From: Chara braunii
Lineage: Eukaryota > Streptophyta > Charophyceae > Charales > Characeae
Assembly (NCBI GenBank): GCA_003427395.1
Contig: BFEA01000123.1
Span: forward strand, 845,088-865,779
Reading direction: 5' to 3'
Length of the DNA stretch: 20,692 bases
Shown here in pieces: positions 8,873 to 18,058 of this stretch. The notes under the pieces are model-generated. The model made no database searches and had not been told where the DNA came from. It saw only the letters and a program-made list of their open reading frames with translations. Positions within the stretch are counted from its first letter, which is position 1. Each line of letters begins with the position of its first letter. A program made the position numbers and the translations under genes.

Positions 8873-10517
8873 CTGCAATGCTGCGCGAGCTATGCGTGAG
8901 GTCCCCGGCGTCGAACAGGCTCGACGTGCCCCAGTGACGGGCGGAGTGACGACGTGGGACGGGCTTAGCGGTAGACTTGGGGTAATACAGTCTGAGTGAT
9001 GGAGCGGTGGTGGCCTTGTGGCTATGGTTGGCGGAGGTTCGGATTGATTGGGGGCTGTGCCCAGGCAGGCCAGCCGTGTGTGGGACTTTGAATAGTGAAG
9101 GACTCACTTCTATCTCCATTGCTGCTTTGTCCAAGTGTGATGTGCGCAATGTCTTGATGATATGGGTATATTGTTGTACGCATGCTGTGGTGCAGGAGTC
9201 TATGGATGCTGAATGTCTCATTGTCCAAGATAGATGAATGAGTGGATGTGTGGGCGCTCACAGGTGCAATTTTGGGGAGCCCTGGGTGTCGACTGTCCGC
9301 ATGGATGCACGAGTGCGTTGGATTTCCCTCCCTTTCCGGCCCTTTCCTCCTCTCCCCTTGTGCTCTCTGGAGATCCGGGTCAATTAGGCTGGTGTCGCTC
9401 CACGACTTACACTCGACCACCAGGGACATCCGTCGCCCGCGTCTCCGCGGCACGGCTGATATCTCCACGACTTGATCTTAGTCACATCTGCCCTAATAAC
9501 CAATCAGTGATCCCGGCATGGGATCTCCGACAATCTGACTGGCGCGGAGAGGGCGAGGTGAGTTCCATTGAGCTTTGTATGGAGTCAGCGTTCGCCTCGG
9601 CGAACGTCGGCGTGGGCAATTGGCCGTGCTCGACCTCCTCACGGTTCGTTGCAGCGTGATACCGTCCTTCCCGATCGCAGAGGATGACAGCGTGTACTGC
9701 GATGCGGACGTACGCAACACTTTGCGACGAACTGAGCAGATTCATCTGTATAACCCTGATAGGGCATGCCACATAGGGGGGAGTGGGTTTGTTTTGATTG
9801 ATCGGTTCTCCTCCCCTCCCCTGATCCTGCCTTACACTGATCTGACGGTGTTACCCTGGTCCGCGGCCCACGCAACGTTGTGGCCTCAGTTTAAGTGCCG
9901 CTGGTGTCGGCAGGGGGATTCGTGTTCCTGGCGAAGACTAGTCATGGGATACGAAGATGCGATTCGATTCCCAGAACTCTCCTGCAGCGCGGGCGCGCTC
10001 CCGGCCAACTTTCGAACCGGGGTTCCCTCAGCCCAACCGACACCAAGCAACATCGCGCCGGGACGCCCGTGCCTGAGAGTTTCATGCCCCACAGAGGTCG
10101 TGTGAACCTGGCACGAAAGGAGCGGTGAATGTCGCTTCCCTATCGTTTTTCTTCTTTTCCTTTTCTTTTTCTCTTTTGGGCTTTTGGTCGATGGTCGGCC
10201 GAGTAGCACGTGCTTTCAGTCACCTCGGTTGAGCGTAAGTTTTTGAAAACATAACAGAACGTGTTGTTTCGGAATAGCCTCTCAGCTTCCTTTGCATCTC
10301 TCTTTCGCCTTCGACGACGACTCAAATCCAAAAGGAAAATGCCTTGGTACGAAACAAGAATCTTTCGTCCCGCCCGGGCGATTCAACCCCACCGGCCAAA
10401 AATCCTGAGTCACACCCCCAATTACTCTGATCGGTGTTTGCAGGTACGGAACGGCGCCCCGGGTGTGAGGTTGCGCGTCACAGGTGCCCAACGTTCTCCA
10501 TATACGGTCCCACCACC
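8873..10517. other. GC-rich unassigned region
   Basis: Several ORFs of 75-176 codons exist on both strands (the longest plus frame is 9575-10105), but none shows a recognisable domain, and plus and minus frames are equally open, as expected in GC-rich non-coding DNA. Possible splice donors occur at 9559 (GTGAGT) and 10234 (GTAAGT). A polypyrimidine block lies at 10145-10177 and a CACGTG palindrome at 10206-10215. It could hold 5' exons of a host gene, but the sequence alone does not establish one. Confidence 0.35.
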
Positions 10518-10690
10518 CTGCTGGTTTAACCTTTTTTTTTTTCCCCTGGTGGTTTAACCAGAAAACCAGGAAATAAAAAAGAAAAACGCTGTCATAAGTA
10601 TTTCAGTTAAACCACCAGTACGTTTCCCCACTATGAAAAAAAGAAGGTAGCTGGCATGTAGCCGCAACTTTCGGGGCTCGACCTCCAGAG

Positions 10691-10803
10691 CAAAATGGCT
10701 GGTGGCGCCAGCCAAAAGGAGGCCGGAGCAGAATGACTGGTGGCGCCAGCCAAAAGGAGCAGGGAAGATCAAAATGGCTGGCAGCGCCAGCCAAAAGGAG
10801 GCC
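10691..10803 (+). repeat. hairpin minisatellite, three units of 38-41 bp
   Basis: Units begin at AATGGCTGG (10694), AATGACTGG (10732) and AATGGCTGG (10773). Each contains the imperfect palindrome TGGCTGGTGGCGCCAGCCA or a one- or two-base variant and then AAAAGGAG. Arms TGGCTGG and CCAGCCA pair around a 5-base loop. Repeats in the minus frame give WRHQ/WLAL-like peptides, but there is no reason to think it is coding. Confidence 0.85.
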
Positions 10804-10866
10804 CCCGGCGGTTCATCTCGTTTAAGCGCCCAGGGCATTTCCAGCCCCGGAGAAAAGTGCCCCTTC

Positions 10867-10885
10867 TTTTTTTTTTTTTTTTTTT
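10867..10885 (-). repeat. poly(T) run (poly(A) on minus)
   Basis: A T19 run directly precedes GGTGGTTTAACC. On the minus strand this is GGTTAAACCACC followed by poly(A), the layout of a retroposon tail, though on that reading the motif is a 3' end rather than a start. Confidence 0.7.
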
Positions 10886-11101
10886 GGTGGTTTAACCTCA
10901 TCAAGGTCTCTATGTTGTTTCGTGGACACTGTTCAAAGCAGCATGAGATGAGGTTGTTGGAACAGTCCTCAAGTAATCCCCTCCCTTATTCTTCCCCCCC
11001 GGGCTGTAATGAAAGTGACACCTTACAAGACAGACAATTAAAAAGGGAAAGCAAGCAGAACTGACCACTCAGGCTCGCAAATCCAAAAACTTGCCATACA
11101 G

Positions 11102-11118
11102 AGAATGCTCCTGGATGT
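11102..11118 (+). repeat. left target-site duplication of SINE S1 copy D
   Basis: AGAATGCTCCTGGATGT, 17 bp, is repeated exactly at 11246-11262 immediately after the poly(A) tail. Confidence 0.9.
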
Positions 11119-11245
11119 TGGGCAGTACTCTCTTCGTATTTTGGTTTATGTATCAACGATTTTTGTATGAGAGACGCTGGACCCGTTTCTCAGCAGGTGC
11201 AGCTCCTCACCAATAGATTGGAGCCTGTTTTAATAATAAAAAAAA
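11119..11245 (+). mobile_element. SINE family S1, copy D, complete 127-bp insertion
   Basis: Bounded by perfect 17-bp direct repeats, this is a whole retroposed unit. It has a 52-bp T-rich head, the family core (GACGCTGGACCC, CAGCAGGTGCAGCTCC, ACCAATAGATTGGAGCC), a short TGTTTTAATAAT link and an A9 tail next to the right repeat. The long duplication and A-tail are hallmarks of target-primed retrotransposition by L1-type machinery, which the window shows in decayed form. No clear Pol III A/B boxes are visible in the head, so it could be 5'-truncated. Confidence 0.85.
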
Positions 11246-11262
11246 AGAATGCTCCTGGATGT
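11246..11262 (+). repeat. right target-site duplication of SINE S1 copy D
   Basis: Exact second copy of AGAATGCTCCTGGATGT. It begins at the last A of the tail, so the true duplication may be 16 or 17 bp. Confidence 0.9.
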
Positions 11263-11763
11263 GCTGCTGCCCACGTTCGTGATCTGGACCTGGTTGTGGG
11301 GGGAGGCAGGTGCATTCTGTCCTTCACCCAAACAAAAGTTTGCAGGTGTCATCTGTTGGCCCTCGCCACGACGTCAACCACACATCGAAACCCCGCGCCC
11401 AATTGAAAAGGCATCCATTACACTTGTTACGACAAACCAAAAAAATACGCAAATTCAAAAAATGGTGGTAAGGTCATACTGCAGCTAATGCACCTGATGC
11501 TTTGCAGATGCAGAAGCCCAGTGCTTGGGTCAGGTCCACTTGCAGGGACTGAGAGATACTGTCTGTAGATTCCGAGGATAGATGCTCAGTCTCTGTGCAA
11601 GTGGGCCCTCACCCCCATAGGAATGGAACAGTACATGGATAGCCTCCTGGAGAGTCCTGGTGCTGTTATGGAATCTTTCCACAAACCCCCCCCCAAAAAA
11701 AAACGAAAGAAAACAAAAAGAAGTGAGATTCTGACACCCCCACTAGTAACCCCAGCTGGATGT
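11263..11763. other. no gene seen
   Basis: ORFs here are short and have no recognisable domain. A C-run followed by an A-run lies at about 11686-11703. Low-confidence protein-like sequence reads on the minus strand near 11520-11670 (AQRLSIYPRNLQTVSLSP) but cannot be assigned. Confidence 0.4.
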
Positions 11764-11787
11764 AAATAATAATAATAATAATAATAA

Positions 11788-11818
<31 letters not shown>

Positions 11819-11826
11819 AAGAAGAA
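11764..11826 (+). repeat. compound (AAT)n(AAG)n microsatellite
   Basis: About nine AAT units pass directly into about twelve AAG units, ending in GAAAACGAAG. The minus strand encodes poly-Ile/poly-Leu shadows. Confidence 0.95.
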
Positions 11827-12075
11827 AACGAAGAGAGATTCCTTTTTTATTTTTTTTCCTTTCTTTTTTTTTCTCGTACTGTTTTTTCTTATACAAAGCC
11901 GAGAACCAGGCCCGACGTCCCTCACAAAAGAGAAAGGTGAGACCTCTGAACGAGGCATCATCGGCCCAGGTCAGAGGGTCCACCTAGTGTGATGTACCCA
12001 ACAATCTCCTATACCCCATCTTCCCCATGCACACTACTTCACCGCAGTGTGTATACCACTTCCAGTTTCCATCTG

Positions 12076-12905
12076 CTACATCAAGGGTAACACAAAGCTT
12101 TTGTCTGTACTGCGTGTTCTACCTGTACTACCTGTACTACCTGTGCTAAGAAAAGAAAGAAAATCCAAAAAAAACAAATCGTAGCGATACAGTGAAAGAA
12201 CGAAAGATGAAAATATCAATTCTGGCGGTTGTTGTTGCCGTTCCTGAACTCGAAGCAGGTCCGGAAATCCTTGCCAATGTTGTAGAAACTTTCGCAAAGG
12301 TTTCGACGCATATCCCTTGTTCTGCACTTTCATGGACCATTCTGTGGCAATCATCTGTTTGATGGAGAATTTTACTTCCGTACGAATCCTAGGCGGAGTC
12401 AGTCCTTGCCCCCTCCTAACTGCAGAGTTCCGCAATGTCCACAAAGTCCAAAGGATAGCTCCTCTCAGGCTTTCCTCAGGGTATGTCAGGGGAATGTTCC
12501 TATTTTGTCTTCTAGCCACAGCTCCAAGCAACACATACTCATCTCACCATGTACTATTATGATGAGGGATCGGTGCTGTTCCCGATCTCCACCAATCCCA
12601 CAGTTGCCTAGAGAGTTCACAACGTAAACACGTGTTGCAGATCCTCTATCCTCATCCCAGAGCACAGGAGGCAGAGTGGGGTGGCCTTAACTGTTCGTCT
12701 TGCACACCATTGCGCTGTGGGAACTGCCAGGTGGGCCATCAACCAAAGGAAACTTGCCTGCTTAACCACAGGCAAACCCATTAGCAATGTCCAGTAGCCC
12801 AAAAAACTTCGTGAGAGCCTAGGGAGAGAATCCTGAATCCAGCCTGTAGACATCCATCTTTTAGCCACTACCCTATTCACGTCCACCGTCTGGTGGGTGA
12901 GGCGA
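12076..12905 (-). mobile_element. L1-like LINE, copy 3, C-terminal ORF2 fragment
   Basis: The minus translation starts at YRLTHQTVDVNRVVAKRW (about 12900), continues through SFLWLMAHLAVPTAQW, PLCLLCSGMRIEDLQHVF (first zinc ligands and His; the last Cys is lost), then after a frameshift LWDWWRSGTAPIPHHN and a TGA, and LRGAILWTLWTLRN. Each block aligns in order with copy 4 (YRSLLPHVDILENLQERW, GLLWMIAHLAIPTAEW, DFWVWW, LRAELLWTIWTARN). This is the zf-RVT region at the end of plant L1 ORF2. A 9-bp repeat lies in its 3' part. The fragment abuts the poly(A) side of SINE copy C. Confidence 0.85.
12107..12149 (-). repeat. 9-bp minisatellite in LINE copy 3
   Basis: CTACCTGTA is repeated about four times with small changes. 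It encodes STGSTGSTG on the minus strand just before the stop of the longest frame. Confidence 0.85.
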
Positions 12906-12914
12906 TACCCGAGC

Positions 12915-13200
12915 TTCGTTTTTTTTGTTTTTTTTTTTTTTTTTTTTTTTTCAAACTTCGCATGTGGGAAAATCTACTTAACGAGGTGATAAGAGCAGCC
13001 CCGGTAACTAGGCCCCTGAGTCGAAGGCTCCATCTATTGGTGGGGAGCTGCACCTGCTGGAAATTGCGTCCAGCGTCCCTATACAAGATATGATGTGTAT
13101 CAGCTGGAAATCGGGGCCAGCGTCCCTATTCAGTGATATGAGGAAATATCATTGCGATGTGTATGAGCTGGAATTCGGGACCAGCCTCTCTATTATGTGT
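12915..13200 (-). mobile_element. SINE family S1, copy C, with poly(A) and internal duplications
   Basis: On the minus strand this has the family core (GGGACGCTGGACG, CAGCAGGTGCAGCTCCCC, ACCAATAGATGGAGCC at 13080-13027), the GGGGCTGCTCTTATCACC block shared with copy B, and a long A tail (T-rich at plus 12919-12951). A roughly 30-bp piece (CTGG..CCAGCGTCCCTAT in plus) occurs three times, near 13053-13082, 13101-13130 and 13165-13194, so this copy carries nested duplications of its head. Confidence 0.75.
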
Positions 13201-13337
13201 TCGCACCTACATCTCAGAAAAGAGTCGAGGCATTGACTACTTCCCTGCATAGGGGAAGGATTGACCTCCAGCTCTTCTTTGTGTAACAACACAGTGGGAC
13301 ATCTCAAGAAGAAGATTACCCCCCAGCAGCTCGGAAC
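13201..13337. other. no clear gene; possible LINE copy 4 5' part
   Basis: The sequence shows weak LINE-like coding potential in one frame toward the end (HLKKKITPQQLGTKQIY), leading into copy 4, but nothing certain before about 13290. Confidence 0.3.
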
Positions 13338-14078
13338 TAAGCAAATCTACCGATCACTCCTCCCGCATGTAGATATTTTGGAAAACTTGCAGGAGCGGTG
13401 GACCAAGAGGAGTGGCTCCCGCTGGCTCGCCTAGAAAAATGGACAAGAAAGGCGTGGAGGAGCCAATGCACGATTTGGGCGAGTCTCCCCGACCAGAAGC
13501 ATGCGGGTCTCTTGTGGATGATTGCGCACCTGGCGATCCCAACAGCGGAATGGCAGGCCTCTAAGAGCCAGTACCAAAACGCGGAATGCGCCGCAGACTG
13601 CGGGGAGACTGAGACTATTCCGCACCTCTTCATCCAATGCCCAGCGGTGCACGACTTTTGGGTGTGGTGGACTGAACACATGGCAGACAGTTCCCTTTTC
13701 CAAGCCACAGATGATGATGCGACGGGTATCCTGCTGGGTCTGTGCATGAGCCCGCCGAAGGACCAAGGGGACCGCTTGGCAAGCGAAACACTGCGCGCGG
13801 AGCTGTTATGGACTATCTGGACAGCACGCAATGAGCCGATACGACAAGGTATGCATCTCTCCCCGGGTATGCTCAAGAGGCGAGCGATAGAGAATATCAA
13901 GACGGCAATCAGTAGTGACTTCGCTCGGGGTGTCAAGTCGTCTGCAGCAGGGGAAGCACACTTTTGGTCGCGATGGGAACCTTATACATCCCTGGTGGCC
14001 CATGGGGAACAGCCCGGGCGTCTCAGCTTTGGCTGCCTCCTGCAGCACGCAGTCCCATGTCAGAACCAGGACTCTTAG
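13338..14078 (+). pseudogene. L1-like LINE, copy 4, C-terminal ORF2 fragment with zf-RVT domain
   Basis: An upstream frame reads KQIYRSLLPHVDILENLQER, then a frameshift near 13400 leads to an uninterrupted 226-codon frame (13398-14078, nominal GTG start, so not a true start). That frame holds GLLWMIAHLAIPTAEW, then ECAADCGETETIPHLFIQCP with the Cys-Cys-His-Cys zinc ligands, then FWVWW and LRAELLWTIWTARNEPIRQG. It matches copy 3 block by block in the opposite orientation. The RT itself is missing, so this is a 5'-truncated copy. The long clean frame suggests it is younger than copy 3. Confidence 0.88.
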
Positions 14079-14784
14079 GTGTATGTACAATAGTTAGGTG
14101 CGGGCGGTAATCTGTCAGGATCCACATAGTGTACACTAATAGGGCAATCAAACTGCAAATTTGCAAAACGCTGGGGTGAGTTTTCTTCTTTCCGAACCAT
14201 ATGTAGTATCAACTATAAACTTCTCTTAGAAACAGAGTATAGACTGTGGCCTTTTTGTTTTTAAGGAAATAAGTTAGCTGAATATGGGTGGCTAAAAACA
14301 AAGTGGATGGGTTCTTTTCCTTCAGAGTGTACATGCAATCTTGGGGATAGTACTAGTAGCATGATAATCGACTATATCTCACTACATCTCACTAGGGAGG
14401 TCTGTGATTGCTGTTTGACGACGGTTTCGAAGGGCACTTAGGGTACCATGTGGATAGGCTAGGATACGGGCTTTTGAAACAAGATAGATACAGGTAGTAC
14501 AATACTGATGACAACTGAAAGGCAGGCTCAGGAGACTGCTAGCACCACCACCCCCTACACCCCCCCCCCCCAGCGGCCTCCCTGCTACGCGTCTGGGTAC
14601 TGTGACGTGTTTCCCGGCTAGCAGAGAAGCTCCTCGTGGAGGGGTGCGTCTTGAAGGAAACGATGGGTCCAGCAGCACCTCCCCCTTGACAGGATTCTCG
14701 AGCCCCAAGGGTAAGGCGTTCTCCCCTCCCGCCCTCTTCTCCCACCCTTTCCTTCTCCCCCCGTCCTCCTATGCTTGCCGGTGA
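14079..14784. other. no gene seen; LINE 3' flank and C-rich tract
   Basis: AT-rich sequence to about 14540 contains two small perfect palindromes (TAGTGTACACTA at 14127 and GCAAATTTGC at 14156). A C13 run lies near 14560-14572, followed by CT-rich DNA. Short minus ORFs have no domain. Part of this may be the body of SINE copy E, whose 5' end I cannot place. Confidence 0.4.
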
Positions 14785-14855
14785 TAAGCAACCGGACTGA
14801 TGCCCCCCAGAATAGATGGGGCCCTTGTTTTCGGAAAAAAAAAAAAAAAAAAAAA
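14785..14855 (+). mobile_element. SINE family S1, copy E, 3' end with poly(A)21
   Basis: GATGCCCCCCAGAATAGATGGGG followed by a TTGTTTTCGG link and A21 (14835-14855) is a diverged version of the family segment CTCCCCACCAATAGATGGAGCC plus tail. It lies in plus orientation inside or at the 3' edge of minus-strand LINE copy 5, where the LINE translation stops at KIVPLYWF. A clear target duplication was not found. Confidence 0.5.
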
Positions 14856-14856
14856 G

Positions 14857-16868
14857 AACCAATACAGTGGGACAATCTTCTGCTGACGTGTTTGGGGTAT
14901 CCAGCCCCAGTCCCTGGGATCTAAAGGCAGCTGATACGAGGGTAAAGCAAGGGCAAACGAACGCACCTGGTCCGGATAATCCCAAACACAAACAGGTGTG
15001 AGATCTGGCAATTGAGGGAGCGGAAGAGTCTGTTGAGCCTGTACCAAGGGAGGGCCCAAAGAATGCATTGCCTGCTCTGTTTCCCATGTCGATGCCACTG
15101 TGTGTGCAGAGTCAATTTGTTTGATTTTCCACAGTATTCGAGGACATATACCAGCATCCTTGATACGGGAGCAGCCCGTTCTTCAGGTGCTGAATCCACT
15201 GTTCCGGTAATGCCCGCTGAAGCAGAGTAAGATGATCTCTCTGATGCCATAATCCAGTCAAAGTGTGCACCAAGGCTTCAAACGGTTTCCAATCCTGTCC
15301 ATGAACATCCCAAATATCATGAATCGTCCCCAGACCTCTCGCCATCTGAGAGTCTCCAAACGCCCCCTTGCCAAAGCAGGGGAAGGGTACTCCCGCCGGA
15401 GTAAGAATCCGCGGGTTGTCAAATAAAGGCTGGGTCAAGCTTCGGTCCGTCGTCTCGGGAGGGGGTAACAGCACTGGGCAACACTTCCTCTATGCCCTTA
15501 TTATCCCTGCCCATATTCCTTGTGGCAGGTGCCTTCGCAAGTATGCCTCGTTTTGGACTGCTATCCAAAGACACCGCAAGTCTGTCCATCCACAGGCTGT
15601 AAACAAAGTATATTCTGCAAACTGCCTCCATGGTACAAATGACCCTTGCAAAATTGCCCAGGGGACTCATCTAGATAGTAAGGCCGCAATTTGACAATTA
15701 GGGTCCAAGATTGCCAGTCCACCTGCTCTAAGACTTTTAGGCTGGGTCACAACTTCCCAAGCGACCTTTGGCAAAAAAAAGTCTGCCGAACTATCCTTTT
15801 TACACAGGTAATGTGTGGCTAATTGCTTGATGACAGTATAAGCCGGGTCATCACGTTGATAAAGTGCTCTTTGAAACCAGATCGTCGAGAACACTGCATT
15901 GTTCAAGACCAAGGATCGACCAAACAAACTAACCCCTTTCTGTGCGACCCATGGAGTAAGCGCCTTCTTAACTGCTTCTACTGCACACGATGCTTCGGTC
16001 ATCAACTGCGGCACAAAGGAAACTCGATGGCCCAACAATCGCTTGCACTGAGCTCGGGTGACCACTCTCAAACTCCAGTTATCTGACGGCAAGGCCTGCG
16101 GTGGAATTAACACAAACGATTTCTCCCAGTTCACCGCTGCTTGTGAAACATGCCAAAAGAGGGAAATCATATCTTTTAGTGCTTGAAAAGCCCCACCTTG
16201 AAGTGGTGTAAATGCCACTGAATCATCTGCAAATGCCTCTGTTTTAATAGAGTCCCTTGATGGCAGCAGGAACCCAGGCACCTGTGGATTCGCCATAATC
16301 ATTGCATGCATGACCTCCACATAAATGAGGTACAAATAGGATGCCACAGGGCATCCCTGACACACAGATCTACCCAGCTGAATAGGATTAGACAATTTCC
16401 AATTGGCCACCAATCTAGACACGGCCCTAGTGTGCAATGCATACACCGCATCTCTAAATAGCTCTCAAAATCCAAATATTGTCATAGCTGCTTGAAGGAA
16501 TTCTCACCCTACTCTATCGTATGCCTTTTCAAGGTCTATGAGGAGTATCGCTGTGTGAGATTCCCCCGCTGCAACCAATTCAATGATTTTTCGACATTCA
16601 TTATATTGAACAAAATTTGTTTATCTTTTATAAAATCAGTCTGTGATGTAGTACTGGTTGCAATCGCTGAGCTAATATCTTGGAAAATAGTTTATACAAA
16701 ACCGACATCAGAGTTATTGGTCTCTAGTTACGCACGTCCGCCCTGTTTCCTTTCTTGTAGATAAAAGACACTATTCCTGTAACCATTTCCACAGGCGGAA
16801 GTGCCCCATCAAAAACAGACTGCAGCACCGTTGTTATAGACGGTAACAAATGCATTTGATATTTTCGG
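14857..16868 (-). pseudogene. L1-like LINE, copy 5, reverse transcriptase remnant
   Basis: The minus translation starts at YQMHLLPSITTVLQSVFDG near 16860, then IVSFIYKKGNRADVRN, a TAG, and RPITLMSVLYKLFSKILAQR (RT motifs 0-1). Two frameshifts follow through DFIKDKQILFNI, leading to motif A (LLIDLEKAYDRV, first catalytic Asp). TGA stops at 16506 and 16467 precede a 259-codon frame (16446-15667) with VCQGCPVASYLYL and FADD at residues 72-75. LNNAVFSTIWF and LRAGGLAILDP are downstream L1 landmarks, and TQPLFDNPRIL returns in the frame ending 15112. Both catalytic motifs survive, but the protein is broken in at least six places. The 5' end (endonuclease, ORF1) is absent, as in 5'-truncated L1 insertions. 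Confidence 0.88.
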
Positions 16869-16944
16869 AGGTGGAGGTGAGTGCCCCATCAAATTTCGCG
16901 GGTTAATCGAGTGGAAGGTCGATCACACCGTCGATGCCATCGAG

Positions 16945-17328
16945 GTGAACGCCTCTCCAGATATCGTGCTTTTGTCCGCACCGGCCATAAGGGACACGAA
17001 GGCTGAGCAGAGGCAAGATGATGGGACAACATCCGGCGTGAGAGCTGCATTGATTTCGGAGGTGGAGATAACGTTTGCAGCGAAAAAGTCTGTGATTGTC
17101 ATCTTCGTCGCCACGACAGAAACATCCGGACGTGTAGATATGTCAATCATCGAGCCGTCGAATGTGGGTGCCACATACGAGAGTCTCTTGTTGACAGATA
17201 CTGCATTGCAAGGCAGATCAGAGATGGAGTCCGAGCCGGCTGTTGGGATGAGCGTCGCAGAAATGTCGTTGCAACCGTCCTCATGCACTGACAAAGGTGA
17301 TGGCGTCGTGATGCATACCCATCACTAA
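16945..17328 (+). CDS. unrecognised ORF
   Basis: A frame of 127 codons, open upstream of the nominal GTG start, is Ser/Thr/Ala/Glu-rich with no domain I recognise and no membrane segment. The opposite strand is also open for 123 codons (17294-16923), so one frame may only mirror the other. TTTCGGAGGTGGAG occurs at 16865 and again at 17054 inside it. Further acidic plus frames run to about 17570. It lies upstream of and in the same direction as the Ulp1-like pseudogene, so it could be an N-terminal part of the same gene or element. That is inference. Confidence 0.3.
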   Translation: MNASPDIVLLSAPAIRDTKAEQRQDDGTTSGVRAALISEVEITFAAKKSVIVIFVATTETSGRVDMSIIEPSNVGATYESLLLTDTALQGRSEMESEPAVGMSVAEMSLQPSSCTDKGDGVVMHTHH

Positions 17329-17756
17329 CACCACAGGGAGGGGGCAATGGGGATGGTGGGAAAGGAGGGGATGGAGAGGGATTGCTCTATTATCGCAATC
17401 TTGACACCTTGATCGTGAGCATTGATGATGAGGCCGAAGGTGGAAAGGACGTGGTCGATACCGCACGTGGAAAACATGATGGGTGAGGCGGAGAATGAAG
17501 TAGAGGGAAATCATCCGGCGATGGAATTACAATGTTTCCTTTGTTTCTCTGTATACAATTGTATTATTGACTCATTTCTTTTCATTTAATTTGAAACTAA
17601 ATCTCATTCTTAGTAGGAAATACTTCTACATGATTTTTCTCATTTCTTTTGTTTTGTTTTTTGAACATTACGTTCGACCTAAGTTGTTTAGATTGCTTGC
17701 CCGTTTCGTTGTTCGCAAGAAAATTATGTTGTCAACTTGAGTGTGTGAAATTATGC
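17329..17756. other. no gene established
   Basis: Plus-strand frames contain Gly/Asp-rich and Glu-rich sequence (MGEAENEVEGNHPAMELQ near 17478) that stops near 17590. AT-rich sequence follows. No domain is visible. Confidence 0.35.
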
Positions 17757-17786
17757 ATGTGTGTGTGTGTGTGTGTGTCTCTCTCT
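17757..17786 (+). repeat. (TG)n(TC)n microsatellite
   Basis: Eleven TG units are followed by about four TC units. Confidence 0.95.
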
Positions 17787-17886
17787 ATTCATGGAGGCAT
17801 GGATGTGTGTATGCGCATGTATCCCATGGGGTGCGAAAGGAGGCCGGACTCATGATTGATTGATTGCATACGTGGATGTCGTTCAT

Positions 17887-18031
17887 GTAAGTATAAGATT
17901 ACTCCAACTGTTGAAAACATGCTTTCAATACATTGACTCCAATGAGGCACTTGCTCATGTACAAAGGATCTCACCATCCTCCCCCCTCCCGCCGACGTCA
18001 ATGTCGTGCTTCTCATGCTTGTGGTGTGCAG
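17887..18031 (+). other. possible intron upstream of the Ulp1-like domain
   Basis: A strong donor (GTAAGTATAAG at 17887) and a plausible acceptor (TTGTGGTGTGCAG ending near 18031) bracket 145 bp. Splicing would help join an upstream exon to the protease frame, but the exon frames do not obviously agree, so this is only a possibility. Confidence 0.25.
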
Positions 18032-18058
18032 TGCAAATGACAACAACGGATACAATAA

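Larger units (their letters stand above)
10518..10897 (+). repeat. dispersed repeat R, copy 2, with inverted GGTTAAACCACC motifs
   Basis: The motif TGGTTTAACC or its complement occurs four times: CTGCTGGTTTAACC at 10518, CTGGTGGTTTAACC at 10546, GTTAAACCACCAG inverted at 10606, and GGTGGTTTAACC at 10886. The middle pair forms a 13-bp inverted repeat about 48 bp apart. From 10606 the sequence matches repeat copy 1 (6690-7056, minus) over GTTAAACCACCAGTACGT and GCATGTAGCCGCAACTTTC. T runs at 10531-10542 and 10867-10885 abut motif copies. Confidence 0.6.

Noticed and set aside
9012-9046. tRNA-like TGGCCTTGTGG followed by GGTTCGGATTG
   Set aside because: The two boxes are only about 24 nt apart and no tRNA arms pair, so I do not call a tRNA or SINE.
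9926-9975. tRNA-like TGGCGAAGACTAGT with GATTCGATTCCC
   Set aside because: The T-arm does not pair and spacing is short; probably chance.
9575-10105. 176-codon plus ORF in the GC-rich region
   Set aside because: No recognisable domain, opposite strand equally open, and no evidence of coding beyond length.
13337-13936. 199-codon minus ORF opposite LINE copy 4
   Set aside because: It is the antisense shadow of a frame that has clear zf-RVT motifs on the plus strand.
14194-14206. GAACCATATGTAG as left target duplication for SINE copy E
   Set aside because: The match to the right flank GAACCAATACAG needs a gap and mismatches, and the implied element would be much longer than other copies.
16865-17067. 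14-bp repeat TTTCGGAGGTGGAG at 16865 and 17054 as a target duplication
   Set aside because: The interval does not look like an inserted element, and the LINE 5' end falls at the first copy rather than between the two.
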